From: Aulostomus chinensis
Lineage: Eukaryota > Chordata > Actinopteri > Syngnathiformes > Aulostomidae
NCBI GenBank assembly: GCA_037954235.1
Contig: JBBMOA010000019.1
Location: 12,409,305 to 12,473,304 of the forward strand
DNA length: 64,000 bases
Direction: 5' to 3'
Notes under the pieces: model-generated
Told to the model about the DNA's origin: nothing
What the model saw: only the letters and a program-made list of their open reading frames with translations
Databases searched by the model: none
Part shown: in pieces, positions 25,594-38,818 of the stretch
How the letters are laid out: every line of letters begins with the position of its first letter
Position numbering within the stretch: position 1 is the first letter of the stretch
Program-made: the position numbers and the translations under genes

Positions 25594-26747
25594 TGCGCGC
25601 ACACGCGGTGATTGAGAGAGGTATCTCTTCAGGACAGTTTCTAAACTTGGGTGTTCTAGTTAGTGGGGGGCCCCCCAAATGTGTCAAGACAGACCACTTG
25701 ATGCATTTGTGCCAGACCCTAATGGAGACAACCAGGACCACCTTGACACTTCTTTCTGACACATTAAAGTATTTGAAAACTCTGCTGAACTACCAACCAG
25801 AGGCCATATGGTCTGTCCCCCTTCCATCCCGATTTATTGTTCACTGCCTTGGGGAAGTCACTTTGATATGTTATGGTCATAGGAAGTCCAAGTGTCAAGG
25901 AAGGAAGGAAGTAATGTCACTGATGTTTGTTTGTCAGACTGTTGGCAGTTTAACTCAGAAAGTTGTGGATTGCCCTCTTTTTTTTTTTTTTTTGTTCATA
26001 CCAAAATATGTGTAATTTCTTAATGATGCCCTGGTTGAGATTGTGTCTCAAACTTAGCTGAACGTGCTTTCATGAAAGTGAAGGAATTGGAAATGACATA
26101 TTTCCAAAATTGCCCAGCCTCTGTAGTTTTAATTGATCCATGATCACTTCTTGAATCAAACATTTTTGTTTGAATTTTTATTTTCAAATTCCAAGACCAA
26201 ACTTGATGACAAAGTTCTCTGTGCACTGTGCAGGACTGACCTTATATGGTATAATAGTATAATTGCATGAATCTTGCACAGATGTAAGTGTGCAGAGGTC
26301 TTTTTCATCATGTTTGGACTCACTGACTCCGCCAACATCTTGTAAAGAAACACGCCAGCTGGGTAGAGCTTTGCTGATCCTGATGCCTGATAGAGGCCCA
26401 ACAATTAATAAGTTCACACCGACACATTTTCTTAGGGAAACAGTTGAAGTATCTTGATATGTGCAGTTTACCAGAACTTTACCATGGCAAAGATGTTAAT
26501 AGATTAGAATGAAAATACCCTTAGCAATAACCCACCTGCCAGCTACCTTTTTAGCAGTATTAACAGTCCAGGACCTTTTTTTTTTTCATCTGTCTTGGCG
26601 ATGAAAATGTGTTTTGCACTCCGTTTTAAAAAAAAAAAAAAATTTCAATACTTTTCAATGAATGTGTATTTAATTTAGATTTTCTAAGTTCATTCCAAAT
26701 GCTGATTACTATTGATAACCGTTATACAGTTTATGTTAAATTGGATT

Positions 26748-26818
<71 letters not shown>

Positions 26819-28542
26819 GAGACAGTGAGAGAGAGAGTTTGACCCTGGGGGCTGCTCCACAGCCCACCCAGGCAATGTTAACCCCTTTGTTATCTGATTG
26901 TGAAGCTCTCTGATTAGCAATGGATGGGTTAGTTCCTCTCCCATCTTTTCTGTGTGTCTCTCAGTCATGCACACACACCACTGATGAATGTCAGGAGGGA
27001 GGAAAGAGGAGTTTAAAAAAAAAAGACAGAGAAGAGGAGATTAACGGATATCTAAAGCTTGGGCAGGGAAAGGGTTAACGTTTGTCTCTTGTATCATTAG
27101 GCCACACAGAGATTTTAGAGGCAGAGGAATGTGTCTGTCCACCATCAAGACCCCAAAAGGAAAAGGGGACATCGATCCTATTGTCTACATACAAGTACAA
27201 GAAAAATTTAGTTAAAAAAGAAAAGAAATTTTATAATTCATTGACTGAAAGTAGAAATGTTCACTTAAGGATGTACTCTGAAGCCCCTTTAGACCACAGG
27301 AACCTTCCCTGGGAACTGGGAACCTTTGCAGGAACTCCATTCATTAGAACCTCATGAACAACAGTCGCAATTTAGTTTACCCCTGAAAAAAAGCTCCATC
27401 TCCAACAATACAAAATAATATCAGACATCTTGTGAAAAGTCCTCTGAATCAAAGCCTTCTCAAAAAACACTTTTGGATAAAAGATGTGGTTTACTTTACT
27501 GAGAATCCTTTTGTCTTTTTCGTGCTGGATCTTTACTAGTTGAGATGTCCCACATCATCCACATTGGTAGATGCCTTAATTTCCAGGTGAATACGGAGAG
27601 ATCTTCTACCATCTCAGCAGGTGAACGTGAAGTGTAGAAAGACAAATGCATTTCAACAAATTGCTCAGGGGTTCCAAAATTTGTCAACTCAGGACCTCAA
27701 AATAAAGGTGTTGGAGACATACAACCCTGGGTGTCCCTGGAGGTGGTTGAAATTATACACATTCACTAAGGGCGTGTTTCCACTGGCTCACTTCATCTCG
27801 GGTCTGGTTGGTTTGGCCCCATTTCCACCGGCCCCAACACAGTTCTAACCATTACCATTTTGGTTGTTGTGTCGCACACAAATTACACCGGGGAACTCTC
27901 GGCCGGTGAGTCCACCGACGCTGACGTGGTACCCAGTGCAGTGGAGATGCACCCATACCGAGCCGTCCCCACCTGACCCCACCTGAGCCGAAGTAAGTTT
28001 AGCTGCTGCTTTTATGTTAGTTATAGTGCTTTGTTATCATTGAAAACAATTAAGGTCTTTTTTTAATCATCATCTTTTTTAAGATATTTGGGAATCATCT
28101 TGTGACACCCCCCAAGGTGTCTTTGGGTAACTCTGAAAAAGTAAATGGGATTTTGTTCAATAAATATAGTTTGAATGTATGAAACAATAATTACTGGTAA
28201 TTTATTCGAAAAAATAAAGTTAAACTACGATGTATTCTGCTCTAAAATTCACCCAAAAGGCATTTGGATGGTTAAAGTTGAAAGAAGATGCCACATGTCA
28301 CAGTATTTAACGTCGCCTTTCGTCCTTAAAATGAATCTCTGTAGATTCCTGCAAAGGGTTGGGTAAGAGGGAGGAGTTGGTGATCGGTCCATTACAGTTT
28401 CCTTTTTCAGCTAGATTCTATCCTTACCACTGATGCCTGCTTTGAATATACTTTCCTGGCATACACAAACACGAACAGTCTGTCTCTCTCTCTCTCTTTC
28501 TCTTGCACGCGTGCTCGCGCGCGCACACACACACACACACAT

Positions 28543-28592
<50 letters not shown>

Positions 28593-29977
28593 CCGTTCAG
28601 TTGTACAGTTCCATCAGATGTCCCATACTAGCCTTTTATAGACATGTTGAGATAGCAGAGATTGCCTGAGAGATAGACATGAAGCCTAGCAAACACACAC
28701 TCACTCACACATACTTAGTGATACATGCACTTGCACACAAAACTTAGAATCATACACAAACACACTGTCAGTTACCTCAGCACCTTCTGACACACACATA
28801 AACACACCGAGACACAGACACACATAAACACACAGAGACGTACAGGAGCTGAGAACGCTCAGACTCAGCCCTAGACACTGTTGCAGCAGAAACACTGGTT
28901 CCCACGCACCAGACTACTGGGGAAGTGAAAACAAGAGCAACAGGAACTGCCACACCATGAGAGGGAGGGATGGGAGAGATGGGGTTGGGGGGGGTAGGGA
29001 GAGGAAAAGGGGAGGGAGGGGGAGAAGTGAGAACAGAGGTGATCACAGGGAAGTAAAAAAGAAACAGTGAAAGCAGATGAGACAAGTGAAAAGGTGAAAG
29101 TCATCTTGAAAACAGCAAGGATTAGTGACAGGGGTATTATGGAGAGTGTGGGAGAAAATCAGACATGAGCAATGAGTGTTTGCTGAGTGAGGAAGAGGGA
29201 GAGGAAGAGAGAGTGTCAGAGAAAGATGCCACTGAAGGAAGAGGAGGGGTGGAGGAGGAGGGTGAGGCGATGGAGAGACTTGTCTGTCCTTTGATCTACA
29301 AAGAGAGCCGCGGGCTGAGAAACGGGAGGAATGTGAAAGGTTGAGACATGTTTAAAGTTACTCCTCACTGCCCGCATGCGTGCTTGAGCGAGTGTGTGCG
29401 TGCACGCGTGTGTTTTTGTGTTTGTGAGTGTATATCATGTTCAGCATGTGCATATTTCTTAAGTGAAAGCAGAAGCAGACAACCTTCAATATTTCTCTTA
29501 CTCTTGTCACAAAAAACCTGAAAACATTAGCCAATGAGAGTGTGTGTGTTTTAGCAGTGTGGCAGCTGTGGTGTTCATTCACCGGTCTGCCTGGTGACAA
29601 ACCCATTTTGAATCTGTGTTCCATCATTTTCCCACTCTCCCCCCCCTCTCCGGAGACGAGAGTGAGCGACAGCATGAAAGGGGAGGAGGAGGAGCGGGGG
29701 GGAGAATTCCATAGGCACGCCAAGACATTCCGAGGGAAACCATCCCAAATATTTCCCAGTGTGTGTGGCGAGGGCTTCACGTCTGCTCTTACACACATGG
29801 TTTGAGAAAGAGCTAACATACACACACACACACACACACACACTGATAGATTGTGTTACTCACTTGTAACGTGGGTCTTTATCACTCTTTCCTACGTGTG
29901 GAGACAGCAGGTAGCGGGTGCAGGTTTGAGTGATGGTTCCATGTCCTTGGTCTGGTTCTTGTCTGGAGGTTGGCGTG

Positions 29978-30047
<70 letters not shown>

Positions 30048-31986
30048 TTGTGCGTGCGCGTCAATGGTAGGGAACCAGGAAAACATCTGTGTGATGGTTT
30101 TGTTAGTTTATGAATGGGTAGGCAAGTTAAGACAGGACCACAAATATTTAGCTAATGCGGCTCAGAAATGACTTCTCAACCAGAACGACAAGTGAGTCAT
30201 TATTCAATAATCAGATCGGATCAGAACACTGGAATTCAGAGAGCAATAAATAGTATTGTGTTGTACAAGATAAATGCATTGTTATTAGGTTTATAAGAAA
30301 ATAAGCATGTTTAAAATTAATATATAATATACATAATACTAATCAATAATAATTAATATGTAATAATTAAACATATTTTCACAGCATTAGAGCATGTACA
30401 TGTAAGAGATAAATTCAGTATGGGATTCATTCATTTTATCGTGGCTTTCACAGAAACTTGTGGGATCCGGTCAGTTCTTTACCTTGTTCTCTCGGGTAGG
30501 AATCCGTTGATGAGTTGGTAAACTTGGAGTGTTTGGTTTGTTTTCACATACAGAAAAATTCCAAGCGAATCACAATGTGTCGCTTCAAATCACAGCTGAC
30601 CATTCACAGTGTTTATTGGTCAGATGTGTCTGAGGCGGAGAAAAGAGATAGAACAGGAAGAAGCTCCATGTTTGGACTTGTGTGTATTTCAACTTTTTTT
30701 TTTTTCATATATCTTGGGCCTTATTATAGAATCTTATATAGGTTTGATGCTCTGACACATCCAAAAAAGTGAAGTACACCTGGTGCTGTTAAGACTCAAA
30801 TTAGTGGTCGTTGGTTTTGGACCGCAGTGCTCGCCACAAACGGACTGTACCACAGAGTTAGCTTGGAAGGGTACTTGGACCACCTTTTCAACAAGGTCTG
30901 CATTTTGAACTCACCAGAGTACAATTTGTTGTCTACATATTATCAATTAATTACAGATAAATATTGACATGTGGCGGAGTTGTACAAAGCTCTGGTCTAA
31001 ATCTGTTCTCCTGTCATAATTGCAGTTAAATGTTAAATATTTGAGAAGAAGAAGACGAACATCCTTCACTAAGCATCAGGTTTAAAACATCACGCCTGCT
31101 CGCTTTTCCCACTCTCAGGAGAGCATAGCAGTGCATCCCACCTGTATGCCGGTGCACGTGTGATGCATGTCGGTCTGCATGCTCGTGTGCGAGGAAAGGT
31201 TTGTCCACTGGGAGGGGCAGATGATTGTTTGTAGTGTAGATTCAGGAGTTAATAATCTGTGGTTCTTCCTGCTGTACTTCAAGGAGAGGCGTTCTATTCG
31301 AAGATGAATCCTGTTCTCACCTCTCACGTGAAGATGGTGGGCAACGTGTATGAGGTTGCAAATGTAGTTTTGAAAGGTAAATCTCAGGGACACTGAGCGC
31401 AGCTCCAGGTCACCTAAGGTGAACACGGATGCTCAGCTTCATGTCACTTGGTTGTTCTCGCAGTTTGTTGAACGACGTTCTCCTCCTTGTTGACCAGACC
31501 CGTCCTCCTTTGAGGGTCTGGGGGAGGTTTTGGATGGTCACTTGGTTCTGCATGAACCAGAATATCTGATATTATTCATGTGCTAGAAATGAAAGTGAAG
31601 AATGATGACGATAACACGCTCCAAACATTAGTAATCGCGAAACAACCACACAACAGACCTGAAAAGAATACACAACCCTGGGTAATTTTGGTCATCGCCC
31701 CACTCATATGATTAACATCCATTGGCAGCAGCACCATTGTGATCTGTTGCTTTTTGTCTTGTGAACCAGTAAAAGCCTGATTGTGTGTGACCTTTAAATG
31801 TTAGTTTGGTGAGTCCGTGTCGGATGTCAGAACTCAGTCACACCACGCACAAATGTTGGGGTGCTTTATTTGTATTAAAATCACCACCCACAAATGTAAT
31901 CAACATTGTTACACAAACTCATCATAAATCCCTTTTTTCATCTATGCCTCTCCTCCTCTAATCCCTCCTTTACTGTATCTGCTGCT

Positions 31987-32025
<39 letters not shown>

Positions 32026-32669
32026 GTCTTCTTCTGCTCTCCTTCACCCTCACCTCTCCATTCCATTCCCAGTCTCACTCTCCGTTTCAGTTTGGTCAAG
32101 GCGAGGAATCCGGTGCAGCCGGCAGCTGGAATGTCCTGTTTGTCTTGCTTTGTTTATGTATGTGTGCGTGTGTGTGAAGTTGGTGAGGCTGGTGGTGGTT
32201 TTTGATGTGTTCCATTGTCTGAGAGCCAAGCTGCTTCCTGTCACTGAGCCTGAGAGAAACTGAGAAGAGGGAAAAGAGCAGGGAGGAAAAAACTGGGAGA
32301 ACACATGACAGCGACAGGTTGAGATGGAGAGAGGAGACACAGGAAAACCGTGGGGATGTGAGATGAAAATACTTCTTGGAGATGGAGCGAGGATGCTGAC
32401 AGGAGGGAGAGATGAGGCAGGAAGGGATAGAATGATAGAAGAGGGAAGAGAAAGTTAAAGGGGGGAGAAGAGAGGTGAAAAGGAAGGAGGGAAAGCTTCA
32501 ATAGGGCTTTTCCTCTAAATACCAATACAATGAAGTAGTGCGTAATTTCCCATGCACCCTCCAACAGACAGACAGACACACACAATTTGTCATATCTGTT
32601 ATAATTTTATTCTCCATATAGATCTGGTTAACCTTGTTCCTCTGTTACTTCTCTCACGCTGTCTTCATA

Positions 32670-32711
<42 letters not shown>

Positions 32712-33090
32712 TCTGACACACATTTATTGACAGTGATGCAGGTTTTAGAGGATGAGAAATTATAAGAAACCAACTGATAACGATAAGGGAAGAGATGCAG
32801 AGGAAGAACAGCAGCGAGAAATTATAAACAATTGCCAAGTGAGAAAATGCAAGTGAGAAATAGCTCAGATGCCATTTGGGTGCGTGTTGTGCGCATGGTT
32901 CATTTCCCTGTGAAAATGTGGACGTGCATAAATCATTCTGCATGTGTGTGTGTGCGCAAGTTGCTGGCCGGTGGAGGGGTTTTGACGGGGCAGAGCAGAG
33001 CATTCCTGCCGGGTGGTGATGTCATGAGAACTAGCTCTCTGCTCACAGACAGACAGCCCTGTTTATGTTCCCCTCCAGAGGAGAAACCAC

Positions 33091-33154
<64 letters not shown>

Positions 33155-36100
33155 TTATTGGCTCGTGGGGGAGGTGGGGAAGCCGAGAGGCACTGGAGAG
33201 GGTCTACTTTCCCCTGCAGCTGAGGGAGAGGGAACCACTTACTGATGCCTTCCTCTCAAACGTCCACACAGAAAGAGGAAGTTTCTCATGTTTTGCCGAG
33301 AGCACAGTAGCTGCACGGCCAGACTGCGCTGCTGTGAGTGATTGCCCTCTGCGTCTAAATAGTCCCCTAAGGGAGGCAGAATTCTTTGCAGTGTAATAAT
33401 AACAAGACTGAGGTCAATTAATGACAACAATACCACACAGAAAACAGATCTAAAGCCATTTAACATGTGTTATAATATGCATGTACATTTCTTTATGTGC
33501 AGGTCATCATCACAATAGCATGCTCAGACTTCGTCTACACAAAATCGCTTGTAACGGTTAAGTCAAAGATAACTGATTTACCAGAGGTTTTCCTCAAATT
33601 ACACTTTCATCGATGAAATAGAAATCAAAAAGGTAACAGGGAAAGTGTGTGAGAACAAGCTCAAACAAACATCCATTTCTCTCCCAGATGCTGCTGGTAT
33701 GAGTGTCTTTGTGTCTGTGGTCATGGTATAATGGTTTCCCTTGCAATAGTGAAATGTGATCTCGGGTCTGAGCAGCTTAGTGAATCATAGATCATTCTCC
33801 CACACTCAGCACGCAGTGCAACATGGCAAACCATCTGTGCTCACTGTGCCTGTGCTGCGCTCACCTAAAGAGCTGGCGTTGCTTTTGGCTGTCAGTGTCA
33901 GGTACTCGTTATTACCATGACGATGTGCCACACAGGCACATCGTCCAGCTGAAGCTGCCATGACGCATGACATGTCATGAAGCGGTTGAAGACATTTTGG
34001 CAGAAACCCATGTTTTAACCATCTATTTTCTTCTGTGATCTGACGTCTAGGAGAGAGAATAGCTTGATTATAGGTTTAAGCTTGGAATTTGACGATTACA
34101 TCATTTTTTTTGCAGAGGCAAACAACTTAACAGGCTGGCGTGGAGCCAGTCGTCGGTATAACGATTGATTCAAAACTGCTTATTACCCTGTAGCTCAGAC
34201 AAATGACGTCTCTAGAATTTGACCCAACTGCGCCAAATTCTAGACAAATTATAACTAAGCATTTTTGGTTAGATATTTTTCTCACGTTCAGAGGAACAAT
34301 AGACTCTTGTGTTTCACAGTTTTAATGCTTTGGAAGAAGAGCAGTTGCGTCCTTGCCAGGCTTTTTGGGACACCGTCATCATCTCACATAAAGGAGGTCA
34401 AATCATGCCATCTTTCTTTACTGTGTTTTGGTAATGTTAGGTTACTAAATGTATGATGTTTGCCACCTTTCAGCTCCCAGTTGTCGTCCCTTCACATGAT
34501 GAATGTGTGCGGTGTGTCGTCTGTGTATCACACTGCACTAAGATTTCTGAGATTGTGTGATTGTATCGATCTCTGTCCTCCTTTTGAGTTTTGAGACTAG
34601 TTTTTGACATCAGTAGATTGGAAAAGGTGGAAGATCTACATTTCACTGTTCTGTTAATAGTTATATAGTGTGTGAACCTGCAGGACTTCAAATCAGTGTG
34701 TGTGATTTTTTTGTCCAAATTTTTTAATTGATTGTAGTCTCAATTTTCTAGTTCACGTATGAACAATTAACATAAAGATGTGCTCTTGCAGGGGCTCTAT
34801 TTAGCTAATATTTACACATCTAGAAGTGTGTGATTTGGATCTTTCTCACAGTCCCAAGTGTTAAAAAAAAGCTCACAATGTTTGCAGGTAACCGTAATAG
34901 AGAATCCCATTAATCAGATGGCATCAATGTATCCTAATATCTAGTTTGGAGAAGAAGATAAGTGTGAAGGTCTCAGTAACATGTTTCCAGCCTTGAGGAA
35001 AAAAATTCCACCTAATGGTGTTTGAATTGCTTCTTAACCAGCATTTTAAATGAATGGGGGGCAAAAATGCCCCACAAAATTCCTAGAATGCCCCTGTAAA
35101 CCATGACTGAGGGGGGAAAAATTGATTAATTATTATTTTTTTCTTCAATTTCCTCCACTGAAGCTGACAAATAGACTTCTCACCAGCTGGAGGCAAAATC
35201 ATCACTGCGGCTACGTTGTACGCTCTTATTCCAAGTGTCTTTATCTTGTTATTCGTTAATAAGGGTTTTATCTTGAAAACAACAGGAGATGTGTTTATTT
35301 TGTACCCTGACTAGTTTGATAGCTCTCTGACAACGCCTGCGCAATGCCAAACAGGGGCCATTCGGGTTGACTGACCACACACGGAGGATGTACACTATTG
35401 CCTGTATAATTTTTTTTTTTTAAGTCAAAAATTAGAAGTCGTAGTGCAAAAAGTAACCTCTACTTGGAATGCAGTACTACACGCTCAGTTTGTGTCATAT
35501 ACATGTAGTATGTTAGTAGGAGGTTGAAGTTGTTCGTAGAGGCTGCAGTCTGTGTGGTGCAGTGCTGTCAGAGTGTTAGAAGTCTGTTTGCTTAGGAAGC
35601 TCTTGGCTTGGCGGGCACACACACACACACACACACAGACTGTCTCAGTTGTATTCTCTCCTTCTCCTCTGTTACAGAGTCAGATTAGAGTGACCATCGT
35701 CGCGGGGTGGGAATGGTCACAGGCAGACACCCCCCCAGCCCTCAGAGAGCAAAGAGGTAGAAGGCTGGAGAGGTCAGGCTGTTTGGCCTGGGAAAGGCCC
35801 AAAAGAGCAAAGAGGGGTGTATGTGGGGTGGGGGGTTGTGTGGAGAGATAGACAGAGAGGATAAGTGGATTGATAGAAATCAGAAAAGAGCAGAAAGAGA
35901 ACACAGAGAAGAGATGGATGATAAAGAAATGGAGGGACAGGAGAAGATGAGGGATAAAGTGGATGTAATGTTCTGCAATGTGCATTAGTGTAAAAATCCA
36001 GAAACAGGAAGTTAAAAAAGACATCAAACATGGGCTTTAACGATTGTACTGCTATATTTTTTGGGAGAGAGGAAGGTCCATAAAATAGGAGCGAAAGCCT

Positions 36101-37115
36101 TTAACAGATTTAGATTTGTTGGACCTCTCAACTACGAAGGACAGAGGATATAAATGGAATGGAAAATTAAATCCATAGTAGGTAAAACGAAAAAAAACAA
36201 CAGCAACATGATGACGATGATTATGATGATGCACAACTTGTGTCCTTTCCCCATTTCCTCCTCCCCCTCCTTCCCCTCCTCCTCCCCCTTCAGGCCAAAG
36301 AAAACCAGTATTGAATGTTTCTCATAGGAACTTCATCCCGCCATTTTAACTTTTGTCTTGAAGTTTTCAGTGTGTTTGCATGCATGTGTGCTCTCTGGAG
36401 ACCAGCAGCATTGCCAACAGACCAAAAAAAAAAACCAACTAACATGGTTCCTCATATAGATATTCCCTGTCTAGTAGAGGCCGTACTAGCAGGGTGCGAG
36501 TCTTTTCAAAATAAAGCAATCAAATGGTTTCTACGTACAGGTAATCAAGTGGCTATCATAATATTGATCCATAAAATGATTGCAAATGGCAGCTGATATA
36601 CTATTGTGCCATTTTCAGTGAAATTTCATCGTAAAAACTAAATTTTTGCTTAATTTTTTGTTAATTTTGAGTCAGCAGAAGCTTGAAGGAGTTGCGAGTG
36701 GTCTGTCTGCAACTGTGACTTTTCGAGTGCTATCACTCTTCTCTGAGCTTGTTTCATCTTTCTGACTGAACGCTGGTGTTTGCTTTTGTGCCCGTAGAGG
36801 TGCGTGGTTTCGGGTGTGACTGGGTGTGTGATCCTGTAGTAGTTATGTATCCTTTGGGTGTTGGCGTTTGTGGTTAAGGGTGTAGACTTTTTCATGCAAC
36901 GCTGCAACCTAGCCGACTGTAGGACTGTTAAGTGTGTGAAGAAGAACTTTTGGCATGTCCCACAGTCCCGAACCTAAGCTGTGTTCCATTAATGAATTAA
37001 TCAAAACTCCAGTCGCTCAGTGTCCCCCTTTGTTGCCGGTGAAAACCAGAGGTGACAAGCGCCTGAGTACCTGTCTGTCTGGATGATCCCATGGACCTCT
37101 CAGACACACACACAC

Positions 37116-37193
<78 letters not shown>

Positions 37194-38565
37194 CCTCCTT
37201 GGACGCAGGGAGCCTTTTCTTTCTTTCTTTCCCTCCATTTTCCTGCTGTCTATTTTGGTCAACTGGTGGCCCGTTCCCACAGTGCTGCTGTTCCCATGGT
37301 TATCGCCGCGGAGATAGCGAATGGGGGTTGGGGCGGCGGTGGTGGGCTTGACAGAGAGTGGGAGAGACAGCGTTGCTCTGTTCGAGGAGATAGGGGACTC
37401 TACAGGGGACTGAAGAGGAGGCGGACGGGGGGTAGGGAGTGAGTGAGGGGTATGGGGTTGAGTGTGTATGTGTGTGTGAGTGTGTGTGATGTGTTGCTCC
37501 CATGAACATCACAGGTGGCCCATGAGGATTCATTTTTTCTTCAATTTGCAATAATTAATTGAATCACCAGTGTTAAGAAATCTTTGGGAAACATTCAATT
37601 ATTAATTAAAAACACAAAAAATTACAAGCCTGAAGTACACACTGGGAGTACACACCTGTTGTGATTACATCACCCATGTGTACTGTAGGTGCTCCTTTCC
37701 CATTGCCACGGCCCCCTCCAGCCTGGATAATCCTCCCAACACCTCTCTAGTATGTTGTCATATTTGCATTGTTATGACTCCCGATCAATATTCTTAGCAC
37801 GTGCACGCCCACGTGCTACTGATACTTTTCAGGTGTTTCTGTGCACAAACGCTGTTGCCTTGTGTGGACGTTTATCAACATTTATCTCTAGAACCTTTTT
37901 GGGAGTACATGTTACTTCCTGAGATAAAAAAAAAAGAAATTGAGGTGGCCAAGGAAGTGGAAGGGGAAGGGTAGGAGCCGGGAGCTGGGTAGGGGGGCAA
38001 GGGCTAGCGAAAGGAAGGGAGCAAGGGAGGGCAGGAGGGGTGCGGGGCTCAGAAAGAGGGATGGATTCAGTTCCCACACTTCTAATTACTGTGTCACTGG
38101 AGACTGAAAGGGGACTGCCCCTGGCCCTAGGGAATTTGCTGGGGCCGGTCGCAGAGAGGGAGCAGTGGTGGAGGGAGGGAAGGGGACAGAGGAGAGGAGG
38201 GGAGGGAAGGAAGGAAGGGTAGAATTAAAAAGGGTGTATGACACAGGAACTCTCCATCGTCCTTTCTTTTGGTTTTACCTCAGTGCATTCACATTCGAGG
38301 TAAACCCCTTCATTGCGAGCCCCCCTTCCTCTGCTTGCATACCCCAACCTCTCACCTCCGGCCCACTTCTCCTTAACCCTCCACTCCCTCCTCCCGCTTT
38401 CCCTGCAGCCTTTGTTCATCATCGTGTACTGCCTCCTTTTTACCCCGATGTACTCCTTTTTTAACCTCCCCCTCTACCTCTCTGCTTTTCTAATGCTGTG
38501 TCCCCCTCCTGTGTCTCCTGCTGACATGAACAAGGCTCTCTGAGACACTTTGATGTGAGTTTGAA

Positions 38566-38605
<40 letters not shown>

Positions 38606-38750
38606 CTTATCCCTCATCATGATTGCCACTTAACTCAGAGACCTCTCCCTCTTTTATTTGCCTTTATCTCACCCCTCCATGGCTTGTCCAATGTGAGTTG
38701 CATGTGCTGATTATATACAGTATATGATGATGATGATAGTGAGTGAGTGA

Positions 38751-38818
<68 letters not shown>

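Noticed and set aside
25446..26015. 189-codon frame rich in Cys-Val
   Set aside because: Produced by a (GT)n microsatellite; the flanks show no coding character.
27770..27985. Possible MITE with GTTTCCACTGG and CCATTTCCACCGG motifs
   Set aside because: The motifs recall a fish palindromic repeat, but I could not define termini or target-site duplications, so I do not annotate it.
29358..29843. 161-codon minus-strand frame
   Set aside because: Its start is a CA repeat read as Cys-Val; no recognised domain, no splice context.
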